Position numbers and translations under genes: made by a program
Part shown: one piece after another, positions 33,778 through 43,036 of the stretch
Numbering within the stretch: position 1 is the first letter of the stretch
Layout of the letters: each line of letters opens with the position of its first letter
Origin: Azospirillum sp. B21
GTDB taxonomy: Bacteria > Pseudomonadota > Alphaproteobacteria > Azospirillales > Azospirillaceae
Length of the DNA: 64,000 nt
Assembly (NCBI RefSeq): GCF_008364825.1
Contig: NZ_VTTO01000005.1
Location: 98,679 to 162,678, forward strand
Direction: 5' to 3'
Notes under the pieces: generated by a model
What the model saw: only the letters and a program-made list of their open reading frames with translations
The model's database searches: none
Told to the model about the DNA's origin: nothing

Positions 33778-34508
33778 CCTTTGTCGGCGCGGTCCGGCAG
33801 GTCTGGGAGCATGTCCTGTTCTATGGCCTGCTGTTCCTGTTCGGGCTGATGTCGCTGGCCTGGAGCCTGACGGCGGCGCTGATCGGCCCGCTGCTGCCGC
33901 GCCGCATCGCCGGTCCGCTCGGCCGGCTGGCGATCAAGACCGGCTTTCGCCTCTATCTCGGCACGCTGCGGGCCTGCGGGGTGCTGAGGACGGATATGTC
34001 GGCATTGGACGGGTTGAAGGGCGACAGCGGATTGCTGATCTGCCCGAATCATCCGTCGATCCTGGATGCCGTGCTGCTGATCTCCCGGTTGCCAGATGTA
34101 GTGTGCATCGCCAAGGCCCCGGTCTACGACAATCTCTTCCTCGGGGGAGGTGCGCGGATGGCCGGATACATCCGCAACGACGCGCCCAATTCTCTGGTCA
34201 AGATGGCGGCGCAACGGGTGCGTGCCGGCCACCATCTGCTGATCTTCCCCGAAGGAACCCGCACCGAACGCGCGCCGGTCAACCCGCTGAAGGGCGGCTT
34301 CGCGCTGATCGCCAAGACGGCCGGGGCGCCGGTGCAGACCGTCTTCATCGACAGCAACACCAATTTCCTCGGCAAGGGCTGGCCGCTGTTCCGCAAGCCC
34401 GAGTTTCCGCTGGTCTACACCGTCCGTCTCGGCCGCCGGTTCGAACCGGTCACCGACGTGCGCGGCCTCGTCGCCGAACTGGAACACCACTACAGGTCTG
34501 AATTGTGA
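33726..34508 (+). CDS. PlsC-type 1-acylglycerol-3-phosphate acyltransferase
   Basis: 260 residues. One or two N-terminal membrane helices (VLFYGLLFLFGLMSLAWSL) come before the acyltransferase core with NHPSILD (HX4D) and FPEGTRTE. Homologues in aryl polyene clusters join the polyene carboxylate to a lipid carrier. The ATG at 33726 lies inside the preceding gene (52-base overlap) with AAGGA 10 bases upstream, indicating tight coupling. It ends with a GTGA overlap into the glycosyltransferase gene. Confidence 0.85.
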   Translation: MAETATERADAPGRRRLTFVGAVRQVWEHVLFYGLLFLFGLMSLAWSLTAALIGPLLPRRIAGPLGRLAIKTGFRLYLGTLRACGVLRTDMSALDGLKGDSGLLICPNHPSILDAVLLISRLPDVVCIAKAPVYDNLFLGGGARMAGYIRNDAPNSLVKMAAQRVRAGHHLLIFPEGTRTERAPVNPLKGGFALIAKTAGAPVQTVFIDSNTNFLGKGWPLFRKPEFPLVYTVRLGRRFEPVTDVRGLVAELEHHYRSEL

Positions 34509-35290
34509 TCACCGACGCGTCATCCACCCACCTTGTGCTAGTTCCCAGCTACAACACCGGCCCGAAACTGTTCGAGACGGTGCGGGCGGCGCGCCAACAT
34601 TGGGCGCCGGTCTGGGTGGTGGTCGACGGCAGCACCGACGGGACGGTGGAGGAGCTTCGGGCCATGGCCGCCGACGACCCGCATCTGCGCGTGCTGGAAC
34701 TGCCGGCGAACCGCGGCAAGGGAGCCGCGGTGCTGCATGGGCTGGAGGAGGCGGAGCGCTGCGGCTTCACCCATGCGCTGACCATGGATGCCGACGGCCA
34801 GCATCCGGCCGACCGCATTCCGCAATTCCAAGGCGTTTCGCAGGCCAATCCCAATGCCCTGGTGCTGGGCAAGCCGGTGTTCGACGCCGCCGCCCCGCGG
34901 CTGCGGGTGGGCGGGCGCAAGATCTCCAACTGGTGGGCCAATCTGGAAACTTTGTGGTGTGGGATCGGCGATTCGCTGTTCGGCTTCCGCGTCTATCCGA
35001 TCAAGCCGCTTAGGGCGGTGATGCGGCGCAATCCCTGGATGCGTCGCTTCGACTTCGATCCGGAGGCGGCGGTGCGGCTGTGCTGGCTCGGCCTTCCGAC
35101 CATCAACGTGGCGGCACCCGTCCGCTACTTCAAACCGGAGGAGGGCGGGGTTTCCCACTTCAACTATGTCCGGGACAACGCCCTGCTGACCTGGATGCAC
35201 ACGCGGCTGATGCTGGGCTTCATCGGCCGGCTGCCGATGCTGACGATCCGCCGGGTCCGTTCCCGCCCTCTCAGATCATCCCCCCGTTGA
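34505..35290 (+). CDS. Family 2 glycosyltransferase
   Basis: 261 residues, cytoplasmic GT-A fold: LVPSYNTGPKLFETV at the start, VVVDGSTDGT near 38-47, and the metal-binding TMDADGQHP near 97-105. It starts at a GTG overlapping the acyltransferase stop. Related genes in aryl polyene clusters decorate the lipid anchor or head group; the sugar donor is unknown. The 3' end overlaps that of the convergent ketoreductase gene by 20 bases, so the C-terminal codons double as antisense sequence. Confidence 0.85.
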   Translation: MITDASSTHLVLVPSYNTGPKLFETVRAARQHWAPVWVVVDGSTDGTVEELRAMAADDPHLRVLELPANRGKGAAVLHGLEEAERCGFTHALTMDADGQHPADRIPQFQGVSQANPNALVLGKPVFDAAAPRLRVGGRKISNWWANLETLWCGIGDSLFGFRVYPIKPLRAVMRRNPWMRRFDFDPEAAVRLCWLGLPTINVAAPVRYFKPEEGGVSHFNYVRDNALLTWMHTRLMLGFIGRLPMLTIRRVRSRPLRSSPR

Positions 35291-35990
35291 TCGAGATGAT
35301 CTGGCCGGAGATGTAGGCGGCGCGGTCGGACGCCAGGAAGGCGACGAGGTCGGCCACCTCCTCCGGCCGGCCGGCGCGCTTCATCGGCACCATCCGCTTG
35401 ACCATGTCGGCGTCGAAGGCGGCGTCGGCCATGGGCGAGGCGATGATGCCCGGCGCCACCGCGTTGACGGTGATGCCGCGCGGCGCCAGCTCCAGCGCCA
35501 GCGACTTGGTCGCGCCATGCAGCCCGGCCTTGGCGGCGGCATAGTTGGTCTGGCCGCGGTTGCCGGCGATGGCCGCCACCGACGACACGGTGACGATGCG
35601 GCCCCAGCGCGTGCCGATCATCGGCATCAGCAGCGGTTGCGTCACGTTGAAGAAGCCGTTGAGCGAGACGTCCACCACGCGGCTCCACTGGTCCCGCCGC
35701 ATGGCCGGCATCACGGCATCGTCATGGATGCCGGCATTGTTGACCAGGACCTGGATCGGGCCGGCGTCGAGCGCGCGCTCCAGCGCCGCGGCGGCCGCAT
35801 CGGCGTCGGTGACGTCGAAGGCCAGCGGCTCCGCCGACCGGCCGGCCGCGGCGATCTCCGCCACCAGCGCCGCGGCCCGGTCGGCGGCGCCGTTCGCGTG
35901 GACCAGAACATGGCAACCATCCGCCGCCAGCGCCCGGCAGATCGCAGCCCCCAACGCCCCGCTGCCGCCGGTGACGAGTGCCCGTCTCAT
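35271..35990 (-). CDS. 3-oxoacyl-ACP reductase (FabG-like ketoreductase)
   Basis: 239 residues, SDR fold: TGGSGALG at 7-14, NNAG near 87, catalytic Ser in VSSVAAIAG, and YAAAKAG with Tyr and Lys, ending in ISINGGMI. It would reduce the beta-keto group after each polyene extension. It is the last gene of the 16-gene minus-strand run of the cluster; its ATG overlaps the dehydratase stop (ATGA). Chromosomal fabG is excluded by context: it is flanked by the cluster's own dehydratase and ketosynthases. Confidence 0.88.
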   Translation of the reverse strand: MRRALVTGGSGALGAAICRALAADGCHVLVHANGAADRAAALVAEIAAAGRSAEPLAFDVTDADAAAAALERALDAGPIQVLVNNAGIHDDAVMPAMRRDQWSRVVDVSLNGFFNVTQPLLMPMIGTRWGRIVTVSSVAAIAGNRGQTNYAAAKAGLHGATKSLALELAPRGITVNAVAPGIIASPMADAAFDADMVKRMVPMKRAGRPEEVADLVAFLASDRAAYISGQIISINGGMI

Positions 35991-36436
35991 GCCGCCCCCA
36001 AATCCGCAATCCCGGCGTCGATCACCACCGCTGCCCGGCCGCTCAGCAATTCGCGGTCCGCCGCCGTGACGGAAAAGGCGTAGATCACGCGGCTGCCTTC
36101 GCCGGTCAGGTTCTCGACATCGATGATCAGGTCGTCCGCCACATCGTCCAGCCGTTCGACGTGGCAGGCGAGGTCGCGCAGGCTGGCGAGATATCCCGCG
36201 GCCGGGCGCGTTCCTCCCCCCGTCAACCCGCCATGCACCGCCATCGCCTGCGACGCGTATTCCACCCCGCACAGGACGGCTAGCCGCCCGGCATGGCGCA
36301 ACGGATTATCCGGATCGCGGTGGCTGCGGGCGATGCAGCGGATGTGGGTCTCGTCCCAGGACAGCACGCCGTCAAGCAGGCACATGGTGCCGGCATGGGG
36401 AATGAGGGCCGCCAACGCCTCGCGCGTCATCAGCAT
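35987..36436 (-). CDS. FabZ-like 3-hydroxyacyl-ACP dehydratase (hot-dog fold)
   Basis: 149 residues. IPHAGTMCLLD at 12-22 supplies the catalytic His14, and the central helix region CGVEYASQAMAVHGGL holds the acidic partner position, as in the ApeP-type dehydratases that form the conjugated double bonds. It shares 7 bases with the upstream chain-length-factor gene and an ATGA with the reductase. A FabZ for membrane lipids would normally lie near lpxA/lpxD, which are absent. Confidence 0.85.
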   Translation of the reverse strand: MLMTREALAALIPHAGTMCLLDGVLSWDETHIRCIARSHRDPDNPLRHAGRLAVLCGVEYASQAMAVHGGLTGGGTRPAAGYLASLRDLACHVERLDDVADDLIIDVENLTGEGSRVIYAFSVTAADRELLSGRAAVVIDAGIADLGAA

Positions 36437-37239
36437 GGAGAACCCACCCGGATCACCAACCGTCCGCCCGGCGGCAGATCCAGCACCACCGTCTCGTGGC
36501 CGCCGCCCGCACAGACGCGCGCCAGCGCCGACAGCAGCGGCAGTGCGCGGGCGGTCGGGTTGCCGGTCCGCAGCGCCTCCAACCCGATATCGGCCATGCG
36601 GGTGAGCGGCTCATCCCCCCGCGTGATGTCGATGTCCAGACAGGCGAGGCAGCGATCGGTCGGCTGCGGCGTCAGGACCAGAGCGGTGCCGAAGCTGCCG
36701 GCGATGGGGCGGACCCTGTTCAGCGGCTCCGGGTAGGGCATGTCGTAGGCGATCAGCCCGACGGTCCAGCCATCGGCGGCGACCTCCGCCGCTGCTTCCA
36801 GCAGGCCGGCCTGGAAGCTCTCGTCATGGGCCGACAGGCTGGTGGAGGGCTCGCGCGAGCGGGTGGCGATGCTCCAATAGCCCGCCGGCGCATTGTGGAC
36901 GGAGTTGTGGAAGCGCGTCGGAGAGATCTCGCGCTCCTCCGTCGCCAGTGTGTCCAGGATCTGGTGCAGGGTGTCGGGATCGCCGCTGGAGGAGGCGAAG
37001 ACGGTGGCGACGGTCGCGGGATCGCGGCCGGCCTGCTCCATCGCCTCCGCGCCCACCGCCATGGAGAGCTTCACGGTCGGCACGCTGCGCCGCCGCTCGG
37101 CCGGCGGCAGCAGCGGGCTGGCGCTCAGCACGGTCGGCGTCGCCACATAGGGGCTGTCGCCGGTGAGTATGGCGCGGGAATCCGCCCAGCCGGCCAAGCC
37201 GGGGCCGAGCAGGCCGATGCCCTCGACATGGACCTGCAT
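36430..37239 (-). CDS. Ketosynthase-like chain-length factor (active-site Cys absent)
   Basis: 269 residues, a shortened thiolase-fold protein of the beta-ketoacyl synthase-like N-terminal family. The usual active-site Cys is missing: the equivalent nucleophile region reads SLSAHDESFQAG. FHNSVHNAPAGYWSIA is typical of the partner subunits of aryl polyene ketosynthases. It likely pairs with the full ketosynthase just upstream and sets polyene length. The TGA of the ketosynthase and this ATG overlap as TGATG, supporting equal production of the two subunits. Confidence 0.82.
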   Translation of the reverse strand: MQVHVEGIGLLGPGLAGWADSRAILTGDSPYVATPTVLSASPLLPPAERRRSVPTVKLSMAVGAEAMEQAGRDPATVATVFASSSGDPDTLHQILDTLATEEREISPTRFHNSVHNAPAGYWSIATRSREPSTSLSAHDESFQAGLLEAAAEVAADGWTVGLIAYDMPYPEPLNRVRPIAGSFGTALVLTPQPTDRCLACLDIDITRGDEPLTRMADIGLEALRTGNPTARALPLLSALARVCAGGGHETVVLDLPPGGRLVIRVGSPC

Positions 37240-38432
37240 CAGGCGGCCCACCCGAAAATCAGGCTGCTGTTGCTGCCGCCGAAGCCAAAGGAATTGGTCA
37301 TCACGCGGTCCATCCGTCCGGTTTCGTTGGCCTGGAGGTAGCGGCTGCGCAGGGCGGGATCGAGATTGCGGGTCTGCGGGCTGCCGGGGATCAGCCCGGT
37401 GCGCAGCGCCAGAATGCTGACGATCGCCTCGACGATGCCGGCGGCGCCCAGCGTGTGGCCGGTGTAGCCCTTGGTCGAGCTGACGGGGGTGCGGGTGCCG
37501 AGCAGTTCCGTGATGGCACGGTCCTCCGCCGCGTCGCCATAGGTGGTCGCGGTGCCGTGCAGGTTGACGTAGTCGATGTCCCGAGGCTGCAGGCCGGCAT
37601 CGGCCAGCGCCCGCTCCATCGCCAGCCGCGCGCCCAGCCCTTCCGGGTGCGGGGTGGACATGTGGTGTGCGTCGTTGCTTTCGCCGGCCCCCAGCAGATG
37701 GACGCTTCCCAGCGCTGGTCTGGACGCCACACGCTCCAGCAGGGCGAAGCCGGCGCCTTCACCCAGCGAGACGCCGCTGCGCTGCGCGTCGAACGGTCGG
37801 CAGGGGGTGGGGGAGACCAGCTCCAGCGAGTGGAAACCATAGAGCGTGGTCAGGCACAGGCTGTCGGCCCCGCCGACCACCGCCGCGTCGCACATGCCTG
37901 CCGCGATCATGCGGGCGGCATTGGCGAAGACCTTCGACGTGGTCGCACAGGCCGACGAGACGACGAAGGCCGGTCCCTCCAGCCCCAGGCGGCGGCGGAC
38001 GAAATCGGCGAGCGAGCCGGTGCTGTGGGTGGTGGCGAAGCTGAAGTCGGCGGGGAGGGCGCCGGTTCGCGGATCGCGCGCCCGGAAGGCCAATTCTGCC
38101 GACAGGATGCCGGAGGTGCTGGTGCCGAGGAAGACGCCGACCCTGTGCGCGCCGTAGCGGTCCCGTGCCGCAGCCACCGCTTCGGCGAAACCGTCCTGTC
38201 GCAACGCCATGTCGGCCAGCCGGTTGTTGCGGCACTCATAGCCGGCAAGCTCGGCCGGCAGGCGCACATCGTCCAGCCCCTCCACCTCGCCGATGTGCGT
38301 GTCGAGCATGACCGTTTCAAAACTGCAAGGCTTCAGGCCGCCACGACCGTTGCGCAGAGCATCGAGGGTGGCATCCTGCCCAGCTCCGATGCTACTGACG
38401 ATGCTCATATGGCTTACGGCAAGTGGATGCAC
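37239..38432 (-). CDS. Beta-ketoacyl-ACP synthase (FabF-like condensing enzyme)
   Basis: 397 residues with an intact active site: Cys162 in SSACATTS, His292 in NLHGTATTYGD, Lys321 and His326 in STKGYTGHTLGAAG. It would carry out the repeated malonyl condensations of the aryl polyene chain together with the chain-length factor encoded next. The start is a GTG at 38432; an in-frame ATG at 38408 is less likely because the first beta strand would be lost. The gene is 10 bases from the end of the methyltransferase gene. Confidence 0.9.
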   Translation of the reverse strand: MHPLAVSHMSIVSSIGAGQDATLDALRNGRGGLKPCSFETVMLDTHIGEVEGLDDVRLPAELAGYECRNNRLADMALRQDGFAEAVAAARDRYGAHRVGVFLGTSTSGILSAELAFRARDPRTGALPADFSFATTHSTGSLADFVRRRLGLEGPAFVVSSACATTSKVFANAARMIAAGMCDAAVVGGADSLCLTTLYGFHSLELVSPTPCRPFDAQRSGVSLGEGAGFALLERVASRPALGSVHLLGAGESNDAHHMSTPHPEGLGARLAMERALADAGLQPRDIDYVNLHGTATTYGDAAEDRAITELLGTRTPVSSTKGYTGHTLGAAGIVEAIVSILALRTGLIPGSPQTRNLDPALRSRYLQANETGRMDRVMTNSFGFGGSNSSLIFGWAA

Positions 38433-38442
38433 GATGATTTTC

Positions 38443-39252
38443 TTATGAATGTTGGACGGGTCTATAGTCTGTCTGCGGTTTCATTGTCCGTTGAATGCTA
38501 GCACCGGCAATTTCATGCGAGGAAGGACAAAAATGGACTGGATCGCTGCTTCGGCGGGCTATGAACAAGGTGTTGGCGAAGGGCGTGCCCTGGCTCATCG
38601 GCAGGGCGGTGGCTGTCAGGCCCAGCCCGTTCAACAGCAATAGCCAGTCAGCCGAAGGGCGGTAGGTCAGTCTCTGCCGCCATTGGCCGCGTGCGGCGCA
38701 GGCCGCCTGCTCGGCCCAGCGGGTGATTTGGAATGGCAGGCCCCCACTGGGATCCGCCTCCCGCAGTAGCAGAACGCCGCCCGGAGCCAGCGCGTCGGCG
38801 CAGCGGGCCAACACCGCCGCCTGCTCCACCGGCTTCAGATAGAGCAGGACGTCGAGGATGACGATGGCGTCGCTGGGCCGCAGCTCGACCTTTCGGATGT
38901 CGCCTTGGCTGACGGCATCCGCGCCCAGAGCCGTCCGGGCGATTCGGACTCGTCTGGGCGACAGTTCCACCCCCTGGGTGGCGAGGTCGGTGGGCGGGGC
39001 CGGCCAGTCCGCCGGCCAGTCGCCGGAGGCGTGCCGCTCGGCCGCGGCGCGCAGCAGCGCCGTCAGCACACCCTGCCCGCAGCCCAGGTCGAGCAACCGC
39101 CCGCGGGTGGGAAGCAGCGGCCGGCTCAGCAGGTGGCGGAAGACGGGGTCGCCGGCGAGCTTGCCCTTGGCGAAATGCCAGGCGTAGCGGCCGCAGGGGC
39201 GGTATGGTCGGGCGGCGGCGGTCACCAGTTCCCGGAAGACGGCCTCAGACAT
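38443..39252 (-). CDS. Class I SAM-dependent methyltransferase
   Basis: 269 residues. SAM-binding LLDLGCGQGVLTALL lies at about 53-67, and AIVILDVLLYLKPVEQAAVLARCADALAPGGVLLLRE follows. Methyltransferases of aryl polyene clusters methylate the aryl ring or the hydroxyl group. The first 45 residues include RPYRPCGRYAWHFAKGKLAGDPVFRHLL, seen in related cluster proteins. GGAG lies 6 bases before the ATG at 39252, which I prefer to the ATG at 39264. It overlaps the deacetylase stop by 8 bases. Confidence 0.82.
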   Translation of the reverse strand: MSEAVFRELVTAAARPYRPCGRYAWHFAKGKLAGDPVFRHLLSRPLLPTRGRLLDLGCGQGVLTALLRAAAERHASGDWPADWPAPPTDLATQGVELSPRRVRIARTALGADAVSQGDIRKVELRPSDAIVILDVLLYLKPVEQAAVLARCADALAPGGVLLLREADPSGGLPFQITRWAEQAACAARGQWRQRLTYRPSADWLLLLNGLGLTATALPMSQGTPFANTLFIARRSSDPVHFCPSSHEIAGASIQRTMKPQTDYRPVQHS

Positions 39253-40069
39253 CGGGCACTCCATCGGGGGCCACCCCCTCCAGCGATACGGCCGTCAGTC
39301 CACGGGCGCCCAGCCTATCGAGCAGGCGCGGCAGCACCGTCAGAACCACCGGTCGTCCATCGCTGTCGCGGGCGGCGGAGCCGTCATGCAGCATCAGCAG
39401 GTCGCCGGGGCCGAGTCCGCGGAGCAGGCGCCGCTCCACCGCCGCCGGATCGCGCCGCACCGCATCAAAGCCACGCCGGGTCCAGGTCGCCAGACGCAGG
39501 CCGAACCCCGCGAGGACGGGGTCGAGCAGGGGGTTGCGCAATCCCGCCGGCGGCTTGAAGAAGCGTGGCGGGCGGCCGGCGAGAGCGGTGAGGATCGTTT
39601 GCGCCTCTCCCACCTCGCGGCGGATCGCGCGGATACCCATGGCGGCGAAGCGGTGGGAATGGTGCCAGCTGTGGTTTTCCACCGTGTGGCCGCGGCGGAC
39701 GATGGCTTCGACCAGGGCGGGGTGGCGGGCGGCACGATCGGCGATGCAGAAGAAGCTGGCACGGGCGCCAGCGCGGTCGAGCAGGTCGAGGACGGCAGAC
39801 GTCACCTCCGGATCGGGGCCGTCATCGAAGCAAAGGCCGACCTGCCCCAGCCGGGCGTTGGCGTCAGGCAGGCGGCGCAGGTTGGGGCCGAGCAGGCTGC
39901 TGCGCGGCCAAAGCCCGATGGCGCCCAGCAGGGCGTGGTTGCCCGCCACCGCTCCCAATGCCCAGGGCCACAACGCCGGAGCCGCCGCGACGCCCGCCGC
40001 GGCAGCGACATGCAGAAGGGCGGATGCCCGCAGCAAGGGGGCCGGGCGCCAGCGCATCGGATCAGGCAT
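39245..40069 (-). CDS. Polysaccharide deacetylase (NodB homology) family protein
   Basis: 274 residues. Two N-terminal hydrophobic stretches (about 14-60) suggest membrane attachment. The NodB domain has CFDDGPD near 79-85 (catalytic Asp and metal-binding Asp) and HTVENHSWHHSH near 127-138 with the two metal-binding histidines. RFFKPPAGL and LLMLHDGS correspond to later motifs. It would remove an acetyl group from an N-acetyl sugar, possibly in the lipid anchor of the pigment. It overlaps the exporter gene by 8 bases and so belongs to the cluster operon. Confidence 0.83.
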   Translation of the reverse strand: MPDPMRWRPAPLLRASALLHVAAAAGVAAAPALWPWALGAVAGNHALLGAIGLWPRSSLLGPNLRRLPDANARLGQVGLCFDDGPDPEVTSAVLDLLDRAGARASFFCIADRAARHPALVEAIVRRGHTVENHSWHHSHRFAAMGIRAIRREVGEAQTILTALAGRPPRFFKPPAGLRNPLLDPVLAGFGLRLATWTRRGFDAVRRDPAAVERRLLRGLGPGDLLMLHDGSAARDSDGRPVVLTVLPRLLDRLGARGLTAVSLEGVAPDGVPDV

Positions 40070-42437
40070 GCCCCTTGACCTCCCGTACTGTGGAGGCGTC
40101 CTGCCGGCTCAGCACCGCGGCGAAGGCGAGGCTAAGGAAGGCGCCGATGGCGACGGTCGTGCCGATGCCGTGCAGAACGGGAATGCCGGAAAAGGCCAGC
40201 GTGCCGAAGCCGATGACGGTGCAGAGATTGGCGATGGCGACCGACGCGACCGTGCGCTCGCGCAAGGCGGCGGACGGTTCCGGCCGCTCGAACAGCAGCG
40301 AGTAGTTGGACCCCACCCCGACCACCAGAAGCAGCCCCACCAGATGGAAGATCGACAGCGCCTGTCCCAGCGCCGTCAGCAGCGCCATGGTGACGACCAC
40401 CGCCGCCGCCAGCGGCATCACCGCCACCACCAGCGACCGCAGGGAGCGGAGCGTCACGGCCAGCAGCAGTGTGATGGCGGCCGCTCCCAGCACCGCCAGC
40501 GTCAGTGCCTCCTGCCGGTAGCTGCGGTATAGCTGGTCGGATTCCTCCTTCAGGTTCAACAGGACGGCCCCCCGCGCCTCCTCTTCGCCAGACATCCGGG
40601 CGGCAACGGCCTGTGGGTCGGTCACGCCGCGCAAAGGAAGCATGGCGGTCCAGCCGTCCCCATTGCGGACCAGCAGGGAGTCGAGCTTCAGTTTCAGGCT
40701 GGTGCCTTCCAGGCTGGCCGGGGTCAGCAGCGGCATGGTCCTGGCCCTTTCCGCATCGGCCAGGAAGGGGGCGAAGGCATCGGGGCGGAAGGGCAGGCCC
40801 TGCAGAGCCTCGTTCAGCGCCGCGCTCAGGGTGTCGGGCGGTGGCAGGGCGGCTTGGCGCGCGCGCTGGGTCGCCTGGCTCGGCAGCGTCAGGGCGGGGG
40901 AGTCGTAGCCGGCGATTATGCGATCGCGGACCAGCGCCTCCAGCGGAGCGGCCAGCCGTTCGGCGGCGGCCAAGGCCTCGTCCGCCGTGGCGGCGCCGGT
41001 GACCAGCAGATGGCCGGCATCGGGCGCGCCGAGATCGCGGCGCAGCGCCTCGTCCAGCGTCTGGTCGGCCTCCGCGATGGGGCTCAGGCTCGACAGCTCC
41101 GCCGACCAGACGGCCGGTCCCTGGTGGACCAGCCATGCCAGCGACAGCAACGTCGCGGCGGCCAGCGGCAGGCGCAAGGCCGGAGCCGCACCGGCCAGGG
41201 CGGTCAGCAGCGGTGCCAGCCGTGCCGGCCGCTCCGTCGAATAGCCCTCCGGCAGCAGGGTCGGCAGCACCCAGCGGGTGACGGCCAGCGCCACCAGCAG
41301 CCCGGTGATGGAGAAGAGGCCGAGCTGCGCCAACCCGCTGAAGCTGGAGACCAGCATCGCCCCGAAACCAACGATGGAGGTCGCGACCCCCAGCAGAAGC
41401 GTCGGCCAGATGCGCAGCAGAGTTCGCCGTGCCGGGCTGCCCGGTTGGGTCTGGGTGAAGAGATAGATGGCGTAATCGACGCTCTCTCCCAGCAGGGTGA
41501 CGCCGAAGCCCAGCGTGATGCCGTGCACGGTGCCGAAGCCCAGCCCGACCGCCGCCACGCCGGCCAGCGCGCCGGTCGCTGCCGGTAGCAGCGACAGCGC
41601 CAGAACGCGCAAGGACCGGTAGACCAGCAGCAGGACCCCGGCCACCAGCAGCGTCGCGGTGATGGAGGCGCGGGTCGCGTCCGCTTCGATCCGGTCGCGG
41701 GTCTGGACGGAGAAGACCGCAGTCCCGGTCATCACCAGCCGCGCGGCGCCGTCCGCCCCCCGGACCTGATCGAAGGCGCCGCGAATGAGATCCAGCGTCT
41801 TCTGTTGGGCGTCGAGGTCGAAGCCGGGGGCGGTGGTCTGCACCAGCAGCAGCGCCCGCGCCCCATCTGCCGAAACCCATACCCCGTCACGGCTGGCCGG
41901 GCCTCTGGTGCCGTCCAGCATCCGGTCGGTCAGGCGCAGGATTTCGGCGGTGGGATCTGCCGGCAAGGCCTGTTTCAGGAACATCCCCGCCGGCGATTGC
42001 AGAAGGCGCAGATCGTTCTGCAAGGCTTGCCGCAGCCCGTCGGCGGTGAAGCGGTCCGGCGTGACGGCGGGGCTCAGCAGATAGCGGTTGGTCCAAAGAT
42101 AGGCACCGTCGGCGCCGCGTCCGGTCCGCTCGCCATTTTCCACCGCCGCGACCAGCGGGTTGCCGCGCAGCCGGGCGGCGAGGTCGCGGCTGACCCCGGT
42201 CACCCGGTCCGGGGCACCGCCCTCGATGGCCACGAGGATCAGGCGGGAGACGACGCCGTCGCGCAGCTGGTCGACCAGCAGCTGCTGGGTCGGCGAGGGC
42301 GAGCGGGGCAGGAAGGCGGAGAGGTCGGCGGTGACGGGAGTCCGCGCCACCAGCAGGCCGCAGGCGATCAGCCCGGCCAGCCACAGCGCGACACCCCATC
42401 CGGCCCCCCATCCGCCCCGCCGCACCGTACCGGTCAT
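40062..42437 (-). CDS. MMPL/RND-type exporter of the aryl polyene cluster
   Basis: 791 residues. One N-terminal helix, a large periplasmic loop of about 200 residues (TADLSAFLPRSPSPTQQLLV onward), five helices, a second periplasmic loop and a final set of helices give the two-fold RND architecture. Helix 4-like DYAIYLFTQ follows GVTLLGES, the usual place of ion-relay residues. It probably moves the polyene lipid from the inner membrane towards the LolA-like carrier encoded directly downstream (4-base overlap, 42434-42437). Confidence 0.88.
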   Translation of the reverse strand: MTGTVRRGGWGAGWGVALWLAGLIACGLLVARTPVTADLSAFLPRSPSPTQQLLVDQLRDGVVSRLILVAIEGGAPDRVTGVSRDLAARLRGNPLVAAVENGERTGRGADGAYLWTNRYLLSPAVTPDRFTADGLRQALQNDLRLLQSPAGMFLKQALPADPTAEILRLTDRMLDGTRGPASRDGVWVSADGARALLLVQTTAPGFDLDAQQKTLDLIRGAFDQVRGADGAARLVMTGTAVFSVQTRDRIEADATRASITATLLVAGVLLLVYRSLRVLALSLLPAATGALAGVAAVGLGFGTVHGITLGFGVTLLGESVDYAIYLFTQTQPGSPARRTLLRIWPTLLLGVATSIVGFGAMLVSSFSGLAQLGLFSITGLLVALAVTRWVLPTLLPEGYSTERPARLAPLLTALAGAAPALRLPLAAATLLSLAWLVHQGPAVWSAELSSLSPIAEADQTLDEALRRDLGAPDAGHLLVTGAATADEALAAAERLAAPLEALVRDRIIAGYDSPALTLPSQATQRARQAALPPPDTLSAALNEALQGLPFRPDAFAPFLADAERARTMPLLTPASLEGTSLKLKLDSLLVRNGDGWTAMLPLRGVTDPQAVAARMSGEEEARGAVLLNLKEESDQLYRSYRQEALTLAVLGAAAITLLLAVTLRSLRSLVVAVMPLAAAVVVTMALLTALGQALSIFHLVGLLLVVGVGSNYSLLFERPEPSAALRERTVASVAIANLCTVIGFGTLAFSGIPVLHGIGTTVAIGAFLSLAFAAVLSRQDASTVREVKGHA

Positions 42438-43036
42438 GCGGGGTCCGGCTGGATGGTCATGACGGAGCGATCGCCGTCGGCCTGGAGAATCTCGATCCGG
42501 CGGATCACCGCCTCCCGGCCGGCAATGACGATGCGCTGCACGGTTGCGCGCGCCTCTTCCGCCCGCGGGGTCAGCTGCATGCGCCAGTCCTGCGGTGTGC
42601 CTTCCAGCACAACCTCGTAGAAGCGCATGATGGCGGGAACGTCGCCGCGCAGGGTCGCGCGGATGCTCTCCACGTAGGTCTGGATCTCCGGCACCGAGGA
42701 TACCGACAGCGTGCGCGACGCCCCGTCGGCCTGGGTCAAAGTCAGTTGGTCGCCCTCCAGCCGCAGGCTTTCCGCTTGGGGCTGCAGGGTGCGCTTTTCC
42801 AGGAAATCCGGCCGCCGGTAGGTCAGCGTGCCGCTGCTCTCCATCGGGGCGTTCAGCAGGCTGACCTCGCGCGTCTCGACGAAGCGGGCATTGGAACTGC
42901 CGACCTCGGCGAAGCGGGCGAACAGGGCCTCCAGACCCCAGGGTTCCGCCGCCATGACCGGCATGGCGGTGGCCAGCAGGACCGCGGCCAGACCTGCGAA
43001 GATCAGGCGCCGGCCCGGTCTATTTCCAGAAATCAT
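42434..43036 (-). CDS. LolA-like periplasmic carrier
   Basis: 200 residues with a signal peptide (RLIFAGLAAVLLATAMPVMAAE) and the LolA-fold pattern VGSSNARFVETREVSLLNAPMESSGTLTYRRPDFLEKRTLQPQAESLRLEGDQLTL. Such carriers in aryl polyene clusters (ApeL type) ferry the lipid across the periplasm to the outer membrane. The ATG at 43036 lies within the preceding acyltransferase gene (17-base overlap). Confidence 0.85.
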   Translation of the reverse strand: MISGNRPGRRLIFAGLAAVLLATAMPVMAAEPWGLEALFARFAEVGSSNARFVETREVSLLNAPMESSGTLTYRRPDFLEKRTLQPQAESLRLEGDQLTLTQADGASRTLSVSSVPEIQTYVESIRATLRGDVPAIMRFYEVVLEGTPQDWRMQLTPRAEEARATVQRIVIAGREAVIRRIEILQADGDRSVMTIQPDPA

